49,424 nt of DNA from Chitinivibrionales bacterium (GCA_014728295.1 WJLW01000012.1:1-49424); one strand, 5' to 3'. Positions 35,201 to 43,736 are shown, numbered from the stretch's first letter. The notes: a model not told the origin generated them from the letters alone. Program-made: numbers and translations.

Positions 35201-38200
35201 GGCGGATAGCCGGCATGCTCATAGGCTCGGCGAAATGCACGCTGCTGACCGGCAGGGTGCGGAGCCGTCAACCCGCGCGCCCGCCCATCGGAAGATCCGC
35301 TGATGCCTTTAATAACAGCATATATCCTGTCGCCGTCCCGTTCCGCATCCTTCAGCCTTTTGAGAACGACAACACCGATCCCCTCACTGACACTCGTACC
35401 ATCGGCCTTACTGTCGAATGTTTTGCAGCGGCCATCCGGCGCAAGTGCATGCGTTTGACTGAAACACAGGTAGGTGAACGGACTTTGAAACGTGTCAGCA
35501 CCACCGGCAACGACCACATCACTCGTACCGTTTTCCAACTCCCGAACTGCAAGATAGATTCCCGCCAGAGAAGAGGCACAGGCCGCATCAACAGTATAGT
35601 TCAGTCCGCCGAAATTGAAACGATTGCTGATCCGACCGGCTATGACATTCGGCAGGATACCGGCGAATGAGTCTTCAGTCCATTCCGGCAGATTTCGATC
35701 GATCGATGCACGCAATTTATTATCAGCGAAAGCCGGAAGCAAGGCGCGGGTAATATATTGTTGCCCCAGTTCGGCACTGCCGCCGGTAACGCCGAAGATA
35801 ACCGAGGTTTTTTCCCGATTGAATTCTCTGGCGGCATATCCGGCATCTCCGAGCGCGGCATCCACCGCTTCCAGGCTCAGCAACTGCACCGGTTCTATGG
35901 AACGCAACGTGGAGGGCGGCATGCCGTATTTGACGGGATCAAACAGTATCGGATCAATGAAACCGCCCCACTTGCTGACAACCTTGTCGGCAACGTGGCT
36001 CCCCTGATCGGTATGATACAGGCGCCAGTCCCAGCGATGCGGCGGAATCTCAGAAATGCAATCTTTTTTGTTTAGGACATTATGCCAGAATCGCTTTGCG
36101 TCAGCGGCTTGCGGCATCAAACATGACATGCCCACAATCGCGATATCGCTTGGTTTAGCGGCCCTTGACCGCCCGGCGGGCGGGCGGATTGCCTTTACTC
36201 TGGCAATTCTGGTACGTGCATCTTCGATAATGTTTTTGTGCAAATCTTTGACACCGATCACCCTGTCGTGCATTGTGGCCGCCTGACCGATCATGTACAA
36301 TCCGTTGTTGAATTGAGCGGACTGATTTACCTCGCGAAATTTCTGATCCGAACTCCCCTCCCGATACGTTTCGTTGCGGGTTTTGCCTTTGGATGCGAGT
36401 CGCAGGCGTCCGATGTTCAACGCGTCCAATTGCTCGCGGATATAGCTTGCAGGCGTCTGCTGCCCAATGAGTCGAGCTTTTTCCTGCTCGAACATGTCAA
36501 TGAACGGCGATGGGCAGCAACGCACGACATGGCCGCGACCGCTTTCAATAAGCACCGTATCCGAACAACTAAGCGAGGCGTCCTGATAGTGCTTTACAAT
36601 TGCATTGCTTGCGACGATTTCTCTGGTGAACAAATAGGCGGTACCGACCATTACGCCGACGCGCGCACCTTTTTGCGAGAGTGGCGAGGCAATTGCAGCA
36701 AGCATGGCGGATGACAATTCATCATGTATCCCGCCCGCAAATATGCAGTGATACGCCGATAAATCGGCGCCGCAAACGCGCAACAGCTCATCGACCATGC
36801 TGTTCCACAATACCAAGCTCGAGCGAGGCCCGACATGACCGCCGCATTCCCTGCCTTCAAAAATAAAGTGGCGGCATCCTGCGTCGATGTAGAGCTTCAG
36901 CAATGCCGGGGAGGGAACATGCAGATATGCCGGCAAGCCGTTCGATTCGAACAATTCGGCTTGTTCGGGTTTCCCGCCGGCCAGCAGAACGCAGTCGGGC
37001 CGCGTTGCAATTACCAGATCGGCCTGCTCCCTGAAAAGCTCCTGATCGATGAAGCCCAGCAGGCCCGCGCCCCAGGGGTACTCACCCAGCTCGTGCGATG
37101 TTTTTTGGAGAAGAGCCCCCGCCTCATCACCTTTCATCATGGCCAAGGCAATGAACGGCAATCCTCCCGCCACGGCAACCTCACGCGCAAATGCCGGTTC
37201 ATCGCTGACTCTGGTCATCGGCCCCTGAAAGATTGGATAGCTTATCCGGTGGAATTCGGCAAGAGGCGAGGCAGGACTTAAAAATGATGCTGAATGAACT
37301 GCTGCAAGGCGATCTTCGAGATTTTGCAACAATCCTGCAATTATGCCCCCGACCGTATGATACTTTTCTGCGAGGTTGCGGCTGAAAGCAGCATCCTGGC
37401 CAACAGGGAGGATATCATGTTCTATACTGTGCCAGCCGATTTTTCCGAGAATTTGCCTGATGAGTCCACGCTTCGGATTCGGCAGGTCCGGGATTGTGCG
37501 CAGGATGTCCGAGCGCGCACCGCCAAAACAGGCAAAATGGCGCCCGTTGCCAAGACGGATGCTTCTGACATGGCTTCCGTCGAATCCGCCAAGCGCCTTC
37601 TTTATGTCATCGGGAAGCCGGCTTTCCTTTGCGAGCAAAAATTGCGAATCCAGCACAGCTCCCCGCGCGCCGGCAAGGTAGCAGGCGCCGATGGTATGAA
37701 TTCCCACTCCCCCGTAAACATACACGGGCGCTTTTGTTTTGCCAACCACCTGCTGAAGCAAAATGAACGAAGTAGCTTCGCCAACTATTCCTCCCGCTTC
37801 GCAACCTTTTGCGACAATGCCGTCATATTCAGTCTTGCGCAGCCTATCCAGATCCGAAACCGATGAGATTTCCCGCAAAACCTCTATATTCTGCTTTTTA
37901 AGCAGCTTAATCGATTCTGCTTGTTTATCACCGCATGAATTAGCAAAAAGTACCGTGTGGATGAAGTCATTGAATTCAGAGACCAGTTCCACAAGAAAGC
38001 CCGTACTGACATCGCCGATTTTCAGGCAAACAGGCTTTTTTCCGTAAATCCGGGCTTTGGAGACTATTTGCCGGGCGATTTGGAGCCCAGAGCAGTATTC
38101 CAGACTAATCCCTCCATTGTGACCGGCTCTGGAAGCAGCAATTGCAGTCGAAGAATCATGAACTGCAACCGGTGAAAACGCAATAATTCTAAATTTGCTC

Positions 38201-38202
38201 AT
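32191..38202 (-). CDS. large iterative synthase: tandem NPD-type enoyl reductase, ketosynthase, malonyl transferase, two ACPs
   Basis: A 2,003-residue protein. Two FMN-binding nitropropane-dioxygenase-like barrels occupy about residues 10-230 (KGCEAGGIVGE, PVYVYGGVGIHTIG) and 320-660 (PIFQGPMTRVSDEP, GRECGGHVGPRSS). They are PfaD-type enoyl reductases, but fused at the N-terminus. The KS spans about 685-1110 (Cys875 in DAACASS, EAHGTGT, SVIGHSKG). The AT spans about 1235-1540 (GHSFGE, CAFHSPLV, consistent with malonyl-CoA). After an Ala/Pro-rich linker come two ACPs with GIDSIKR (Ser1837, Ser1942), the PUFA-synthase type. The protein stops after an A10 run; the KR and DH follow in the -1 frame. 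It heads the five-gene operon. The ATG at 38202 lacks a strong ribosome site. Confidence 0.88.
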   Translation of the reverse strand: MSKFRIIAFSPVAVHDSSTAIAASRAGHNGGISLEYCSGLQIARQIVSKARIYGKKPVCLKIGDVSTGFLVELVSEFNDFIHTVLFANSCGDKQAESIKLLKKQNIEVLREISSVSDLDRLRKTEYDGIVAKGCEAGGIVGEATSFILLQQVVGKTKAPVYVYGGVGIHTIGACYLAGARGAVLDSQFLLAKESRLPDDIKKALGGFDGSHVRSIRLGNGRHFACFGGARSDILRTIPDLPNPKRGLIRQILGKIGWHSIEHDILPVGQDAAFSRNLAEKYHTVGGIIAGLLQNLEDRLAAVHSASFLSPASPLAEFHRISYPIFQGPMTRVSDEPAFAREVAVAGGLPFIALAMMKGDEAGALLQKTSHELGEYPWGAGLLGFIDQELFREQADLVIATRPDCVLLAGGKPEQAELFESNGLPAYLHVPSPALLKLYIDAGCRHFIFEGRECGGHVGPRSSLVLWNSMVDELLRVCGADLSAYHCIFAGGIHDELSSAMLAAIASPLSQKGARVGVMVGTAYLFTREIVASNAIVKHYQDASLSCSDTVLIESGRGHVVRCCPSPFIDMFEQEKARLIGQQTPASYIREQLDALNIGRLRLASKGKTRNETYREGSSDQKFREVNQSAQFNNGLYMIGQAATMHDRVIGVKDLHKNIIEDARTRIARVKAIRPPAGRSRAAKPSDIAIVGMSCLMPQAADAKRFWHNVLNKKDCISEIPPHRWDWRLYHTDQGSHVADKVVSKWGGFIDPILFDPVKYGMPPSTLRSIEPVQLLSLEAVDAALGDAGYAAREFNREKTSVIFGVTGGSAELGQQYITRALLPAFADNKLRASIDRNLPEWTEDSFAGILPNVIAGRISNRFNFGGLNYTVDAACASSLAGIYLAVRELENGTSDVVVAGGADTFQSPFTYLCFSQTHALAPDGRCKTFDSKADGTSVSEGIGVVVLKRLKDAERDGDRIYAVIKGISGSSDGRARGLTAPHPAGQQRAFRRAYEHAGYPPDTVELIEAHGTGTVAGDKAEIASLCSIFEESGSSRKSVALNSVKSVIGHSKGCAGVAGLIKIALALHHKVLPPTLHVKQPNSALLESPFYVNSNAKPWVRSNNPVPRRAGVSGFGFGGTNFHATLEEYRDDYLGDAAATLDVLPTELCILPAGLVDEAVSRAKSLLELMAKMPSLELKDIASSLWYTYKPQRGKCAAIIASSCDDLKEKLHIFIAGLVEEEVSQLVNPKGIYYFEQSAGPGDKLAILFSGQGSQYPYMLKDVAMQFPVARGCFDTANSVLHGTLESPLSSYIYPPSAFSPDDEKAQKKKLAQTHLTQPALAAADIALYRLLNQCDIAPDMVAGHSFGEFAALHAAGVYGYDDFCRIAAARGAFITEEAHDAGGAMFALKTSLEPAREIVDKVENAWLANINAPAQIIVSCAGNAIEALEELCRQHEVTCRPIPVSCAFHSPLVAPAGKRLAAFLRKVKMQAPHIPVYSNCTARPYPAGVAALKKQLAAHLTSPVRFAEQIRAMYDAGARIFIEAGPNQVLTNLVQQILADDSALIVASDVSGKHGVTQVQQVVGQCLAYGVNANADVLFANRQCKACTLAGLAAEARPAPTPATAWKVDGGGCEPLHAPAKNPPSSQRLSAKRRQSAMATQHGPECSGSAPPRDDDATTDLPVAAQSGYDPYPLDEISAHAEKEEAMQLNDDSNAQSVMVNYQKLMAHFLETQQKVMMAYLNGGETPAPSILSSETLTPMPEISINHSTSPAQHSATAQPAAPAPASPQQDIPVEAESADQPHTHSPDAEKKESATAFTFDQVKAAVLDVVSDRTGYPADMLDLECDIEASLGIDSIKRIEIIGALREKFPQMNGDGALATMRSLNELINGIQSICQSTTAHAAGHTSMDTTRANAQEPQHAVGGESIEEKLLEIISEKTGYPIDMLGLDLDLEAELGIDSIKRVEIVGALRQLFPVLQQEAARKTDLTALRTLREMQETLLRLAGSAAPAEVPAETAEKKN

Positions 38203-38279
38203 ATTTCACATTGCGGTTGGATTTTGACGGCACTCACTTCAACTTGCATTAAGAGGACAATTACACAAAATGATTTGTG

Positions 38280-38320
38280 ATCATAAATATTTTGTTTGGA
38301 AAATGTTAGAGAATTGTTAA
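38280..38320 (-). promoter_or_regulatory. 11-bp-phased array and TATGAT -10 for the synthase operon
   Basis: Plus-strand TGTTTG (38293), TGTTAG (38304) and TGTTAA (38315) are 11 bases apart, reading TTAACA, CTAACA, CAAACA toward the operon. A TATGAT -10 (38280-38285) follows seven bases later. The arrangement is nearly the same as at 48743-48793, so it is among the most convincing. Confidence 0.75.
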
Positions 38321-38484
38321 AATTTGAGCATTCTGAATATTTTTAAACCAACGCGTGGCATGAGAACAGGTAAGTGCTTCATTTTAATTAAGCTATCCTG
38401 CAACCTGGCTTTGATGTCTTAAGAAGAAAAAAGAGCAGATCCGGCAATTTCAAAGCAAAATATCGCAAATTATCGAACGATTTT

Positions 38485-39023
38485 CTAAAATTGAGCACAT
38501 CCGGCGGCAAAGCCACTTTTCTGAATCCTGAAGCTTTGGTACAGTTCCCTGCGATCGACCAACCTGCCGAATCCTACCGTAGCTTCCACACGCGACCATT
38601 CAAGGTACATTTCAATAGAATCAGGATCATCTCTGAAAAACGTCGTGATCAGCTTTCTGCGACGTTCGCTGTCACGCCGCGAGCTGTCAATAACCTTCCC
38701 GGTAACGTCGTCTTCCTCTCTGATACAGAGTCCGCTCCTTGTAAGAGCTTTGCGCACTTTTTTCCAGCGCCGGGAAGCGCCAAAATCCACAAGCAAAAAA
38801 CATCCATCCTGTCTGAGCACCCGTGCGGCTTCACTCTCACAAATCGCTTGAAACGCGGGTAGCAAAGAGAAGATTCCACGCTCACGACAACATCAAAAGA
38901 CGAGCCGGCAAATTTCAAATGTTCTGCGTTACAAAGATAAAAAGTCAGGCCCTTTTGGGGAAACGTGACTCCCGGGCCATTCAGTGCTGTTTCTACCCTT
39001 CTTAAGAGTCGTCGCCGCTTCAT
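38485..39023 (-). pseudogene. truncated, frameshifted SAM-dependent methyltransferase (phthiotriol-methyltransferase-like)
   Basis: Two overlapping minus-strand frames together spell one class I methyltransferase. The upstream frame gives YLCNAEHLKFAGSSFDVVVSVESSLCYPRFKRF. The downstream frame continues ESEAARVLRQDGCFLLVDFG, then a REEDDVTGKVID segment and a final YQSFRIQKS. The match is to the family with VExSHCYP and ARVLRPGG, found with glycolipid and phthiocerol-type lipids. The shift is near 38840. The N-terminal SAM-binding motif I (GxGxG) is missing and a stop precedes the remnant, so it is a dead 3' piece, not just a sequencing error. It lies between the synthase operon promoter and the PGT gene, and may be what is left of a tailoring enzyme. 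Confidence 0.65.
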
Positions 39024-39046
39024 TTATAACTGCAGCAAAGTGGCTT

Positions 39047-39098
39047 CTAGCCGTTTCTTAACACAATCTTTATCTTTTACTAACATTCGCAATGTATT
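39047..39098 (+). promoter_or_regulatory. 11-bp-phased array and -10 upstream of the PGT-PilZ gene
   Basis: CTAGCC (39047), TTAACA (39058), TTTATC (39069) and CTAACA (39080) start 11 bases apart. They are followed by TTCGCAA and TGTATT (39093-39098), like the arrays at 21177 and 41606. The array sits in the DNA just upstream of the methyltransferase remnant. Confidence 0.65.
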
Positions 39099-39191
39099 TA
39101 TCTCTTCTTTGCTGACAAAAGTGCGCAGAGCAAGACGTGCGAGGGGAGAGGTGTGAGACAGACTCATGCTTGATTTGAAGGAAGTGTTTCG

Positions 39192-40301
39192 ATGTCAAAA
39201 ATAGCCACTAAAGACGTAAGTGCTTTCCCGGCAAATGACGTAGCGGCAGGTTATTCTTATATTCTCGGTTCCGGCAGCCAACCCAATATTGTAAATGCAT
39301 TGTTTGAAAGGCTGTTCAATATTGTATTTGCGCTTGTGGTATTACCATCCGCTATACTTTTAATGTTCCCTTTTTATCTGCTTTATCTGCTCACAGAAAG
39401 AAAAAACGGCTACTTTTTATACAAAGGCGTTCGCCTGGGCAAGCATAAAGAGGAATTTGTCATTTACAAAATTCGCTCGCTCAAAACAAGTGCCGAGCGG
39501 GAAATTGGTGGAAAGCTCCATTCGAATGATGCATCGGTTGAAGTATGGTACGGACGCATATTAAGAAACTCCCGCATTGACGAATTTCCGCAGCTCATTA
39601 ACATTCTCAAAGGCGACATGGATTTCATCGGCCCCCGTCCGGTGCGGCCGATAATCTACGAAACGATGTTTAAAAGCATCCCCGGATTCGATAAACGCTT
39701 TGCGGTAAAGCCGGGTTTGACCGGATATTCACAGTTTTATACTCCCCACAGCGCGCCGAAGCGGTTGCGAGTGAAGCTGGATAATCATTTCATACGCAAC
39801 AATACATCTCTCAGCAAAAAGCTGCTATTCATTTTACGAACAGCTTCCAAGTTCGCATCGAAATTTGCACACGAAATCATGCATGAAGCATCTGAAATGT
39901 ACAATCACAAGCATCGCGGCAAAAACCCTGTCAACCGAAGAAAATATCGCAGAAAAAAGCCGACAAGTGATGTTGATGTTTTTCTGCAGTCAAGTGATCC
40001 CAGAGTTTCCCGGCGTTTTGCTCAGGGCAGGATACTCAACATGGACGATTCTTCCATGTGTGTCGAGATCCCGGCCCATATATTCGAACAAAAAGAAGAT
40101 TTGTTTATCAAATTGTCCTGTAAATCAAAAAAGAAAAACAGGAACAAAAACGTTGAAGTTAGTTTTAAGGGAAAAGTACTGGCAATGCGTCGAGAAGCTG
40201 AGAAAACAGGCCCGCAACTAATTGTCAATTTCGATTCCATTTCCGAGTTTAACAGCTATATGAAAGATAAGTATCTGATGGAACTGGATTACGCCAGTTA
40301 G
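39192..40301 (+). CDS. initiating phosphoglycosyltransferase with C-terminal PilZ domain
   Basis: A 369-residue protein. Residues 35-75 form the membrane hairpin, and 75-240 a bacterial sugar transferase (WbaP/PglC core): GVRLGKHKEEFVIYKIRSLK, RNSRIDEFPQLINILKGD, MDFIGPRP and VKPGLTGYSQFY. It should transfer a sugar phosphate to undecaprenyl phosphate, the first step of repeat-unit assembly. Residues 248-365 resemble a PilZ c-di-GMP domain: RRKYRR supplies the RxxxR, and ILNMDDSSMCVEI is in the place of DxSxxG with the last Gly as Cys290. Fusion of these two parts is unusual and suggests c-di-GMP control at the committing step. It is followed 21 bases later by the GT2 gene. The PilZ call is weaker than the transferase call. 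Confidence 0.82.
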   Translation: MSKIATKDVSAFPANDVAAGYSYILGSGSQPNIVNALFERLFNIVFALVVLPSAILLMFPFYLLYLLTERKNGYFLYKGVRLGKHKEEFVIYKIRSLKTSAEREIGGKLHSNDASVEVWYGRILRNSRIDEFPQLINILKGDMDFIGPRPVRPIIYETMFKSIPGFDKRFAVKPGLTGYSQFYTPHSAPKRLRVKLDNHFIRNNTSLSKKLLFILRTASKFASKFAHEIMHEASEMYNHKHRGKNPVNRRKYRRKKPTSDVDVFLQSSDPRVSRRFAQGRILNMDDSSMCVEIPAHIFEQKEDLFIKLSCKSKKKNRNKNVEVSFKGKVLAMRREAEKTGPQLIVNFDSISEFNSYMKDKYLMELDYAS

Positions 40302-40322
40302 TCGCGTCGCTGCGCACTGCCT

Positions 40323-41552
40323 ATGATCTATTTAAATATTCTCTTTCTATTGGCATCACTGTTCCCCTTCTTTGTCTATCCGCCTGCTCTCCGTTTTCTT
40401 TCCAGATTTTTCCGCCCGCTCAGCAGGCCGGAATCCGGGGAGTATTTCCCCTTTGTATCGCTGGTTATACCGGTCCGTAATGGTGAGAATCTCATTGTGC
40501 CCAAGCTGCGTAATGCTTTACAATTGCACTATCCGCCCGACAGGTTGGAAGTGATAGTGATAAGCGACGGATCGACAGATTCGACCGTCGCGCAGGCATC
40601 GAAAATCAGCGACAGCAGAATAAGCATTCATGTATTAAGTGAACACAAAGGCAAGAACTTTGCAATCAATTTCGCCGTCAAGAAAGCAATCGGAGACATT
40701 TTGCTATTCAGCGACGTGGATGCACTGTTAGAAGCAAAAAGCCTTGAGAATATGGTCCCCTGGTTCAGGCTGCCTGAAATTGGCGGTGTTTGCGGCAGAA
40801 AACGAATTAAAACGGCGAGAGATTCACTCGAGCAAAGCCAGGTGGCGTATAATTCCTACGAAGAGAAGCAGAAACTGTACGAAAGCCGTATTCACAGCAC
40901 AGTAACCAACGAAGGCAAAATCCATGCAATCCGCAAATCATTGTTCCGCCCATTGCCACACAGAGGAATGGACGATTTGCTTAACCTGCTGTGCATAGTC
41001 AAACAGGGTAAACGGTTTGTTTTTGAGCCTCAGGCCATTGCATTTATCCCAAGTCCGTCACGAAAAACCAGGGAAGAATTCATTCGACGAAAAAGAATTG
41101 TGCGCGGCAGCTTTCTGGCCATGTGGCACCACAAATCAGTTTTCAACCCACTTCAATCGGGTATGTATGCACCGTTAGTATGGGTTCACAAGTTAGGGCG
41201 AAGACTTGCTTCGATTTTTCTCGTATTCACCTTTGTATCAACCCTGCTTCTTTCCAGCAAAAGCTTGGTGTTCAAAACGCTTTTATTTATCCAGCTTGCC
41301 GGGATACTTGCCACGACCGGCAATAAATTCCTCCGCTTGCCTGCCGGAAAAAAAATCCCGAAAGTATCCGGATATCTAAATCTGGCGTACTACTTTATTT
41401 TAGGAAATATTGGCACCTTGGCAGGCATCATCGAAACATTGCTTATTGGTAAATATACCGAAAAATGGACGCCCCTCAAGCGCGATGCTTTACACGACGC
41501 AAGTGCGAACAATCTGAATGAAGTCTCTCGCTCTGTAAACGGCAACGCCTGA
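40323..41552 (+). CDS. membrane glycosyltransferase, GT2 family
   Basis: A 409-residue protein with an N-terminal transmembrane segment, then a GT-A domain: FVSLVIPVRNGENLI, VISDGSTDST, a SDVDA metal-binding site, and the GRKRIK and FIRRKRIVRG region in the place of QxxRW. Two or three C-terminal transmembrane segments follow (IFLVFTFVSTLLL, LLFIQLAGIL, YFILGNIGTLAGI). The layout is like processive or chain-building GT2 enzymes of cellulose or hyaluronan type and of exopolysaccharide assembly. It sits directly behind the PGT-PilZ gene and is probably co-transcribed. The donor sugar cannot be predicted. Confidence 0.85.
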   Translation: MIYLNILFLLASLFPFFVYPPALRFLSRFFRPLSRPESGEYFPFVSLVIPVRNGENLIVPKLRNALQLHYPPDRLEVIVISDGSTDSTVAQASKISDSRISIHVLSEHKGKNFAINFAVKKAIGDILLFSDVDALLEAKSLENMVPWFRLPEIGGVCGRKRIKTARDSLEQSQVAYNSYEEKQKLYESRIHSTVTNEGKIHAIRKSLFRPLPHRGMDDLLNLLCIVKQGKRFVFEPQAIAFIPSPSRKTREEFIRRKRIVRGSFLAMWHHKSVFNPLQSGMYAPLVWVHKLGRRLASIFLVFTFVSTLLLSSKSLVFKTLLFIQLAGILATTGNKFLRLPAGKKIPKVSGYLNLAYYFILGNIGTLAGIIETLLIGKYTEKWTPLKRDALHDASANNLNEVSRSVNGNA

Positions 41553-41605
41553 AGTAACAAAGCCCGCATTTTCAGAAGAAGTATGCATCAAATGTTCTTA
41601 TTGCG

Positions 41606-41657
41606 CTAGCACAATACTAACACGAATATTATCAAATTCTAATATTCGCAATTTATT
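41606..41657 (+). promoter_or_regulatory. 11-bp-phased array and -10 upstream of the Wzz-like gene
   Basis: CTAGCA (41606), CTAACA (41617), weak ATTATC (41628) and CTAATA (41639) are 11 bases apart, followed by TTCGCAA and TTTATT (41652-41657). The last eight bases of spacer are the same as at 39080. Confidence 0.65.
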
Positions 41658-41783
41658 TACTATGGATTATGCTTACTCCCTAATTAGAGCATTGTACAAT
41701 CCCGTAATTCCCAAATTCCTGAACATCAACAGAGCAAACCAACTCGATGTACATCAGGAATACTTCGCAAAGGCTACAAACCA

Positions 41784-43703
41784 ATGAATAAGATGTTTAA
41801 CAGAGCATTCAGGATTTTCTGGTATTACAGAAAACGAATATTCATCATAACTGCTTCCCTTTTCATTGTTACAACATTTTTAAGCGCTACATTGCTCTTC
41901 GGCAATCCTGAATACGAAGCCACAACGACCGTCACGATGCTGCCATCGAGATTTGAGTTGAATTATTCAAGCGGAAGGAGCGATTTCTTAACCAGCAATC
42001 CAGCAATGGTCCTAACCCAAACGCATACGGAATTTCTGCTTAGCCAATCGATTGCCCGCAAGGTAGTAGACACATTGTTGCAAACCTTCGATCCAAAGCA
42101 AAAAGCAACTACGTCCTTAATGGGGAGTATGCATCATTCAATAATCGCTCCCGTTGTTGGAACAATGCGGAAAGCATACTATTTACTCAACTACGGGAAG
42201 TATGAAGAGCAAGATATGGTAGAAGCCCTTACAACAAAGGTAAAAAACAGCATTGATGTGAAGAACGTACCCGGCTCGTTTATTCTCAACATAACAGCAA
42301 AATGGAAAGATCCGGAGCTTGCTAAACGTGCCGCTAACCTTCTGGCAGAGATCTATATCGAAAAAAGCAAGAGAGATAATCGTCAGGCACTAAGCATGAC
42401 AAAACAATTTATAGAAGAAAAGCTTGACCAATATCAAGCCAATCTTCTACAAACAGAAGATGCTATCATGGAATTCAAAAACAACAATGATATCACCTAC
42501 TTCCCACGAGATATTTCAATTGCCATGAACGAAATGACGCAGTATACGCAGGAAAAAAATCGCCTGGAATTAAAACTGCTTGATTTGCAGACCAAGATAA
42601 AAAACTTTCAGAATATCCAATCTCAATCCGACAATGCTCAGCTAAAAGCAGAATATACAGCCACCAAAGAGGCATTGAAGAGTGTAGAAAGGCTAATCAG
42701 AGATGAGCGTCGGCAACTCAAACGTATTCCGGGTCTTGATTATCAGCTTTTTGAAATGGATCAGAAAAAAGATGAAATACAAAAAAACGTTAATGGCTTG
42801 CAACAGGATTTAATCAGAACCAATATAGCAGAAGCAGGAATACTCAGTGCGATAAAAATTATTGATTCCGCAGTAAGGCCGTCATATCCTTCAAATCCTA
42901 AGCTTTTAATTAACGGCATTATATCTATTGTTGTCGGCCTGATGATTTCTTTATGCTACGTAATCGTATCTGAGGCATTCACAAATAAAATCAGGGCCCC
43001 TGAGGACATCAATGCCGCTGTTGTGGGCAACGTTAATATTGTCCCGGCAATGAATGGATACATGAATATTCCCAAACAACAAAAACACAAAAAGAAGCAA
43101 AAAAAACATTCTATCACCGATAGTGTTATAACTAAGCACCTTCAGTACACGATAAATTCGATCGCAATACATAAAGAACCTGAACATCCGATTTACTTGA
43201 TTGACACAATTGCAGATTTTAAGCCGTTTCACAGTTTTCTGTTCTATTTCATGGAGCATTTGTCAGCAAAGACACTTATTGCCAATGGCAATTCAACATT
43301 TCATCAGGAAATTCTTAAACGATATAGAACAAATCTGGCAATTTCCAGTCTAAATAAAAACTATGATTCTCCTGTTACTTTGAAGGGTATTGTCGATTAT
43401 ATTTTCTGGGATGCAGATAATATTTCCAACAGTACGAATGGAAAAAAACTTCCCGTCATTAGCACGATAGATTCTTTAAAAAGCAAATATGGTGCAATTT
43501 ATATCATTCCCCAACCGCTGAAAGAATACCCTCTTTCCGAAAAATTTCTTGAACACTCCGATAAGCTCATCGTCTTGCTGCAGGCAAATCAAAATAAAAC
43601 CCAGGACCTCGAATATCTTCAAAGCCGCTATTCAACTTCGGAGAAAGACATTTCGTACGTGCTGACCGACGTTGAATACCAGGGAGATTTACTTTTTAAA
43701 TAA
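41784..43703 (+). CDS. Wzz/BY-kinase-like polysaccharide copolymerase with degenerate cytoplasmic ATPase domain
   Basis: A 639-residue protein. One transmembrane helix near residues 18-40 and one near 375-397 (LINGIISIVVGLMISLCYVI) bracket a long periplasmic part with a Wzz strand (PEYEATTTVTMLP), a WKDPELAKRAANLLAEIY helix and coiled coil about 200-340. The PSYPSNPK before the second helix is typical of Wzz/GNVR proteins. The C-terminal 220 residues align in outline to BY-kinases (a SFLFYFMEHL helix, IANGNSTFHQEIL, YGAIYIIPQP, SDKLIVLLQANQN). No Walker A, A' or B motif is visible and there is no Tyr-rich tail. It probably sets chain length and pairs with the Wza-like protein, with the ATPase part serving only as a scaffold. 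Confidence 0.85.
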   Translation: MNKMFNRAFRIFWYYRKRIFIITASLFIVTTFLSATLLFGNPEYEATTTVTMLPSRFELNYSSGRSDFLTSNPAMVLTQTHTEFLLSQSIARKVVDTLLQTFDPKQKATTSLMGSMHHSIIAPVVGTMRKAYYLLNYGKYEEQDMVEALTTKVKNSIDVKNVPGSFILNITAKWKDPELAKRAANLLAEIYIEKSKRDNRQALSMTKQFIEEKLDQYQANLLQTEDAIMEFKNNNDITYFPRDISIAMNEMTQYTQEKNRLELKLLDLQTKIKNFQNIQSQSDNAQLKAEYTATKEALKSVERLIRDERRQLKRIPGLDYQLFEMDQKKDEIQKNVNGLQQDLIRTNIAEAGILSAIKIIDSAVRPSYPSNPKLLINGIISIVVGLMISLCYVIVSEAFTNKIRAPEDINAAVVGNVNIVPAMNGYMNIPKQQKHKKKQKKHSITDSVITKHLQYTINSIAIHKEPEHPIYLIDTIADFKPFHSFLFYFMEHLSAKTLIANGNSTFHQEILKRYRTNLAISSLNKNYDSPVTLKGIVDYIFWDADNISNSTNGKKLPVISTIDSLKSKYGAIYIIPQPLKEYPLSEKFLEHSDKLIVLLQANQNKTQDLEYLQSRYSTSEKDISYVLTDVEYQGDLLFK

Positions 43704-43736
43704 GTACCGTTTCCCACTTAACGGTTGTTCATTTAC

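Noticed and set aside
38485..38865. Calling the 126-codon frame an independent small gene
   Set aside because: It begins in the middle of the methyltransferase fold and continues, in another frame, the sequence of the frame upstream. A frameshifted remnant explains both.
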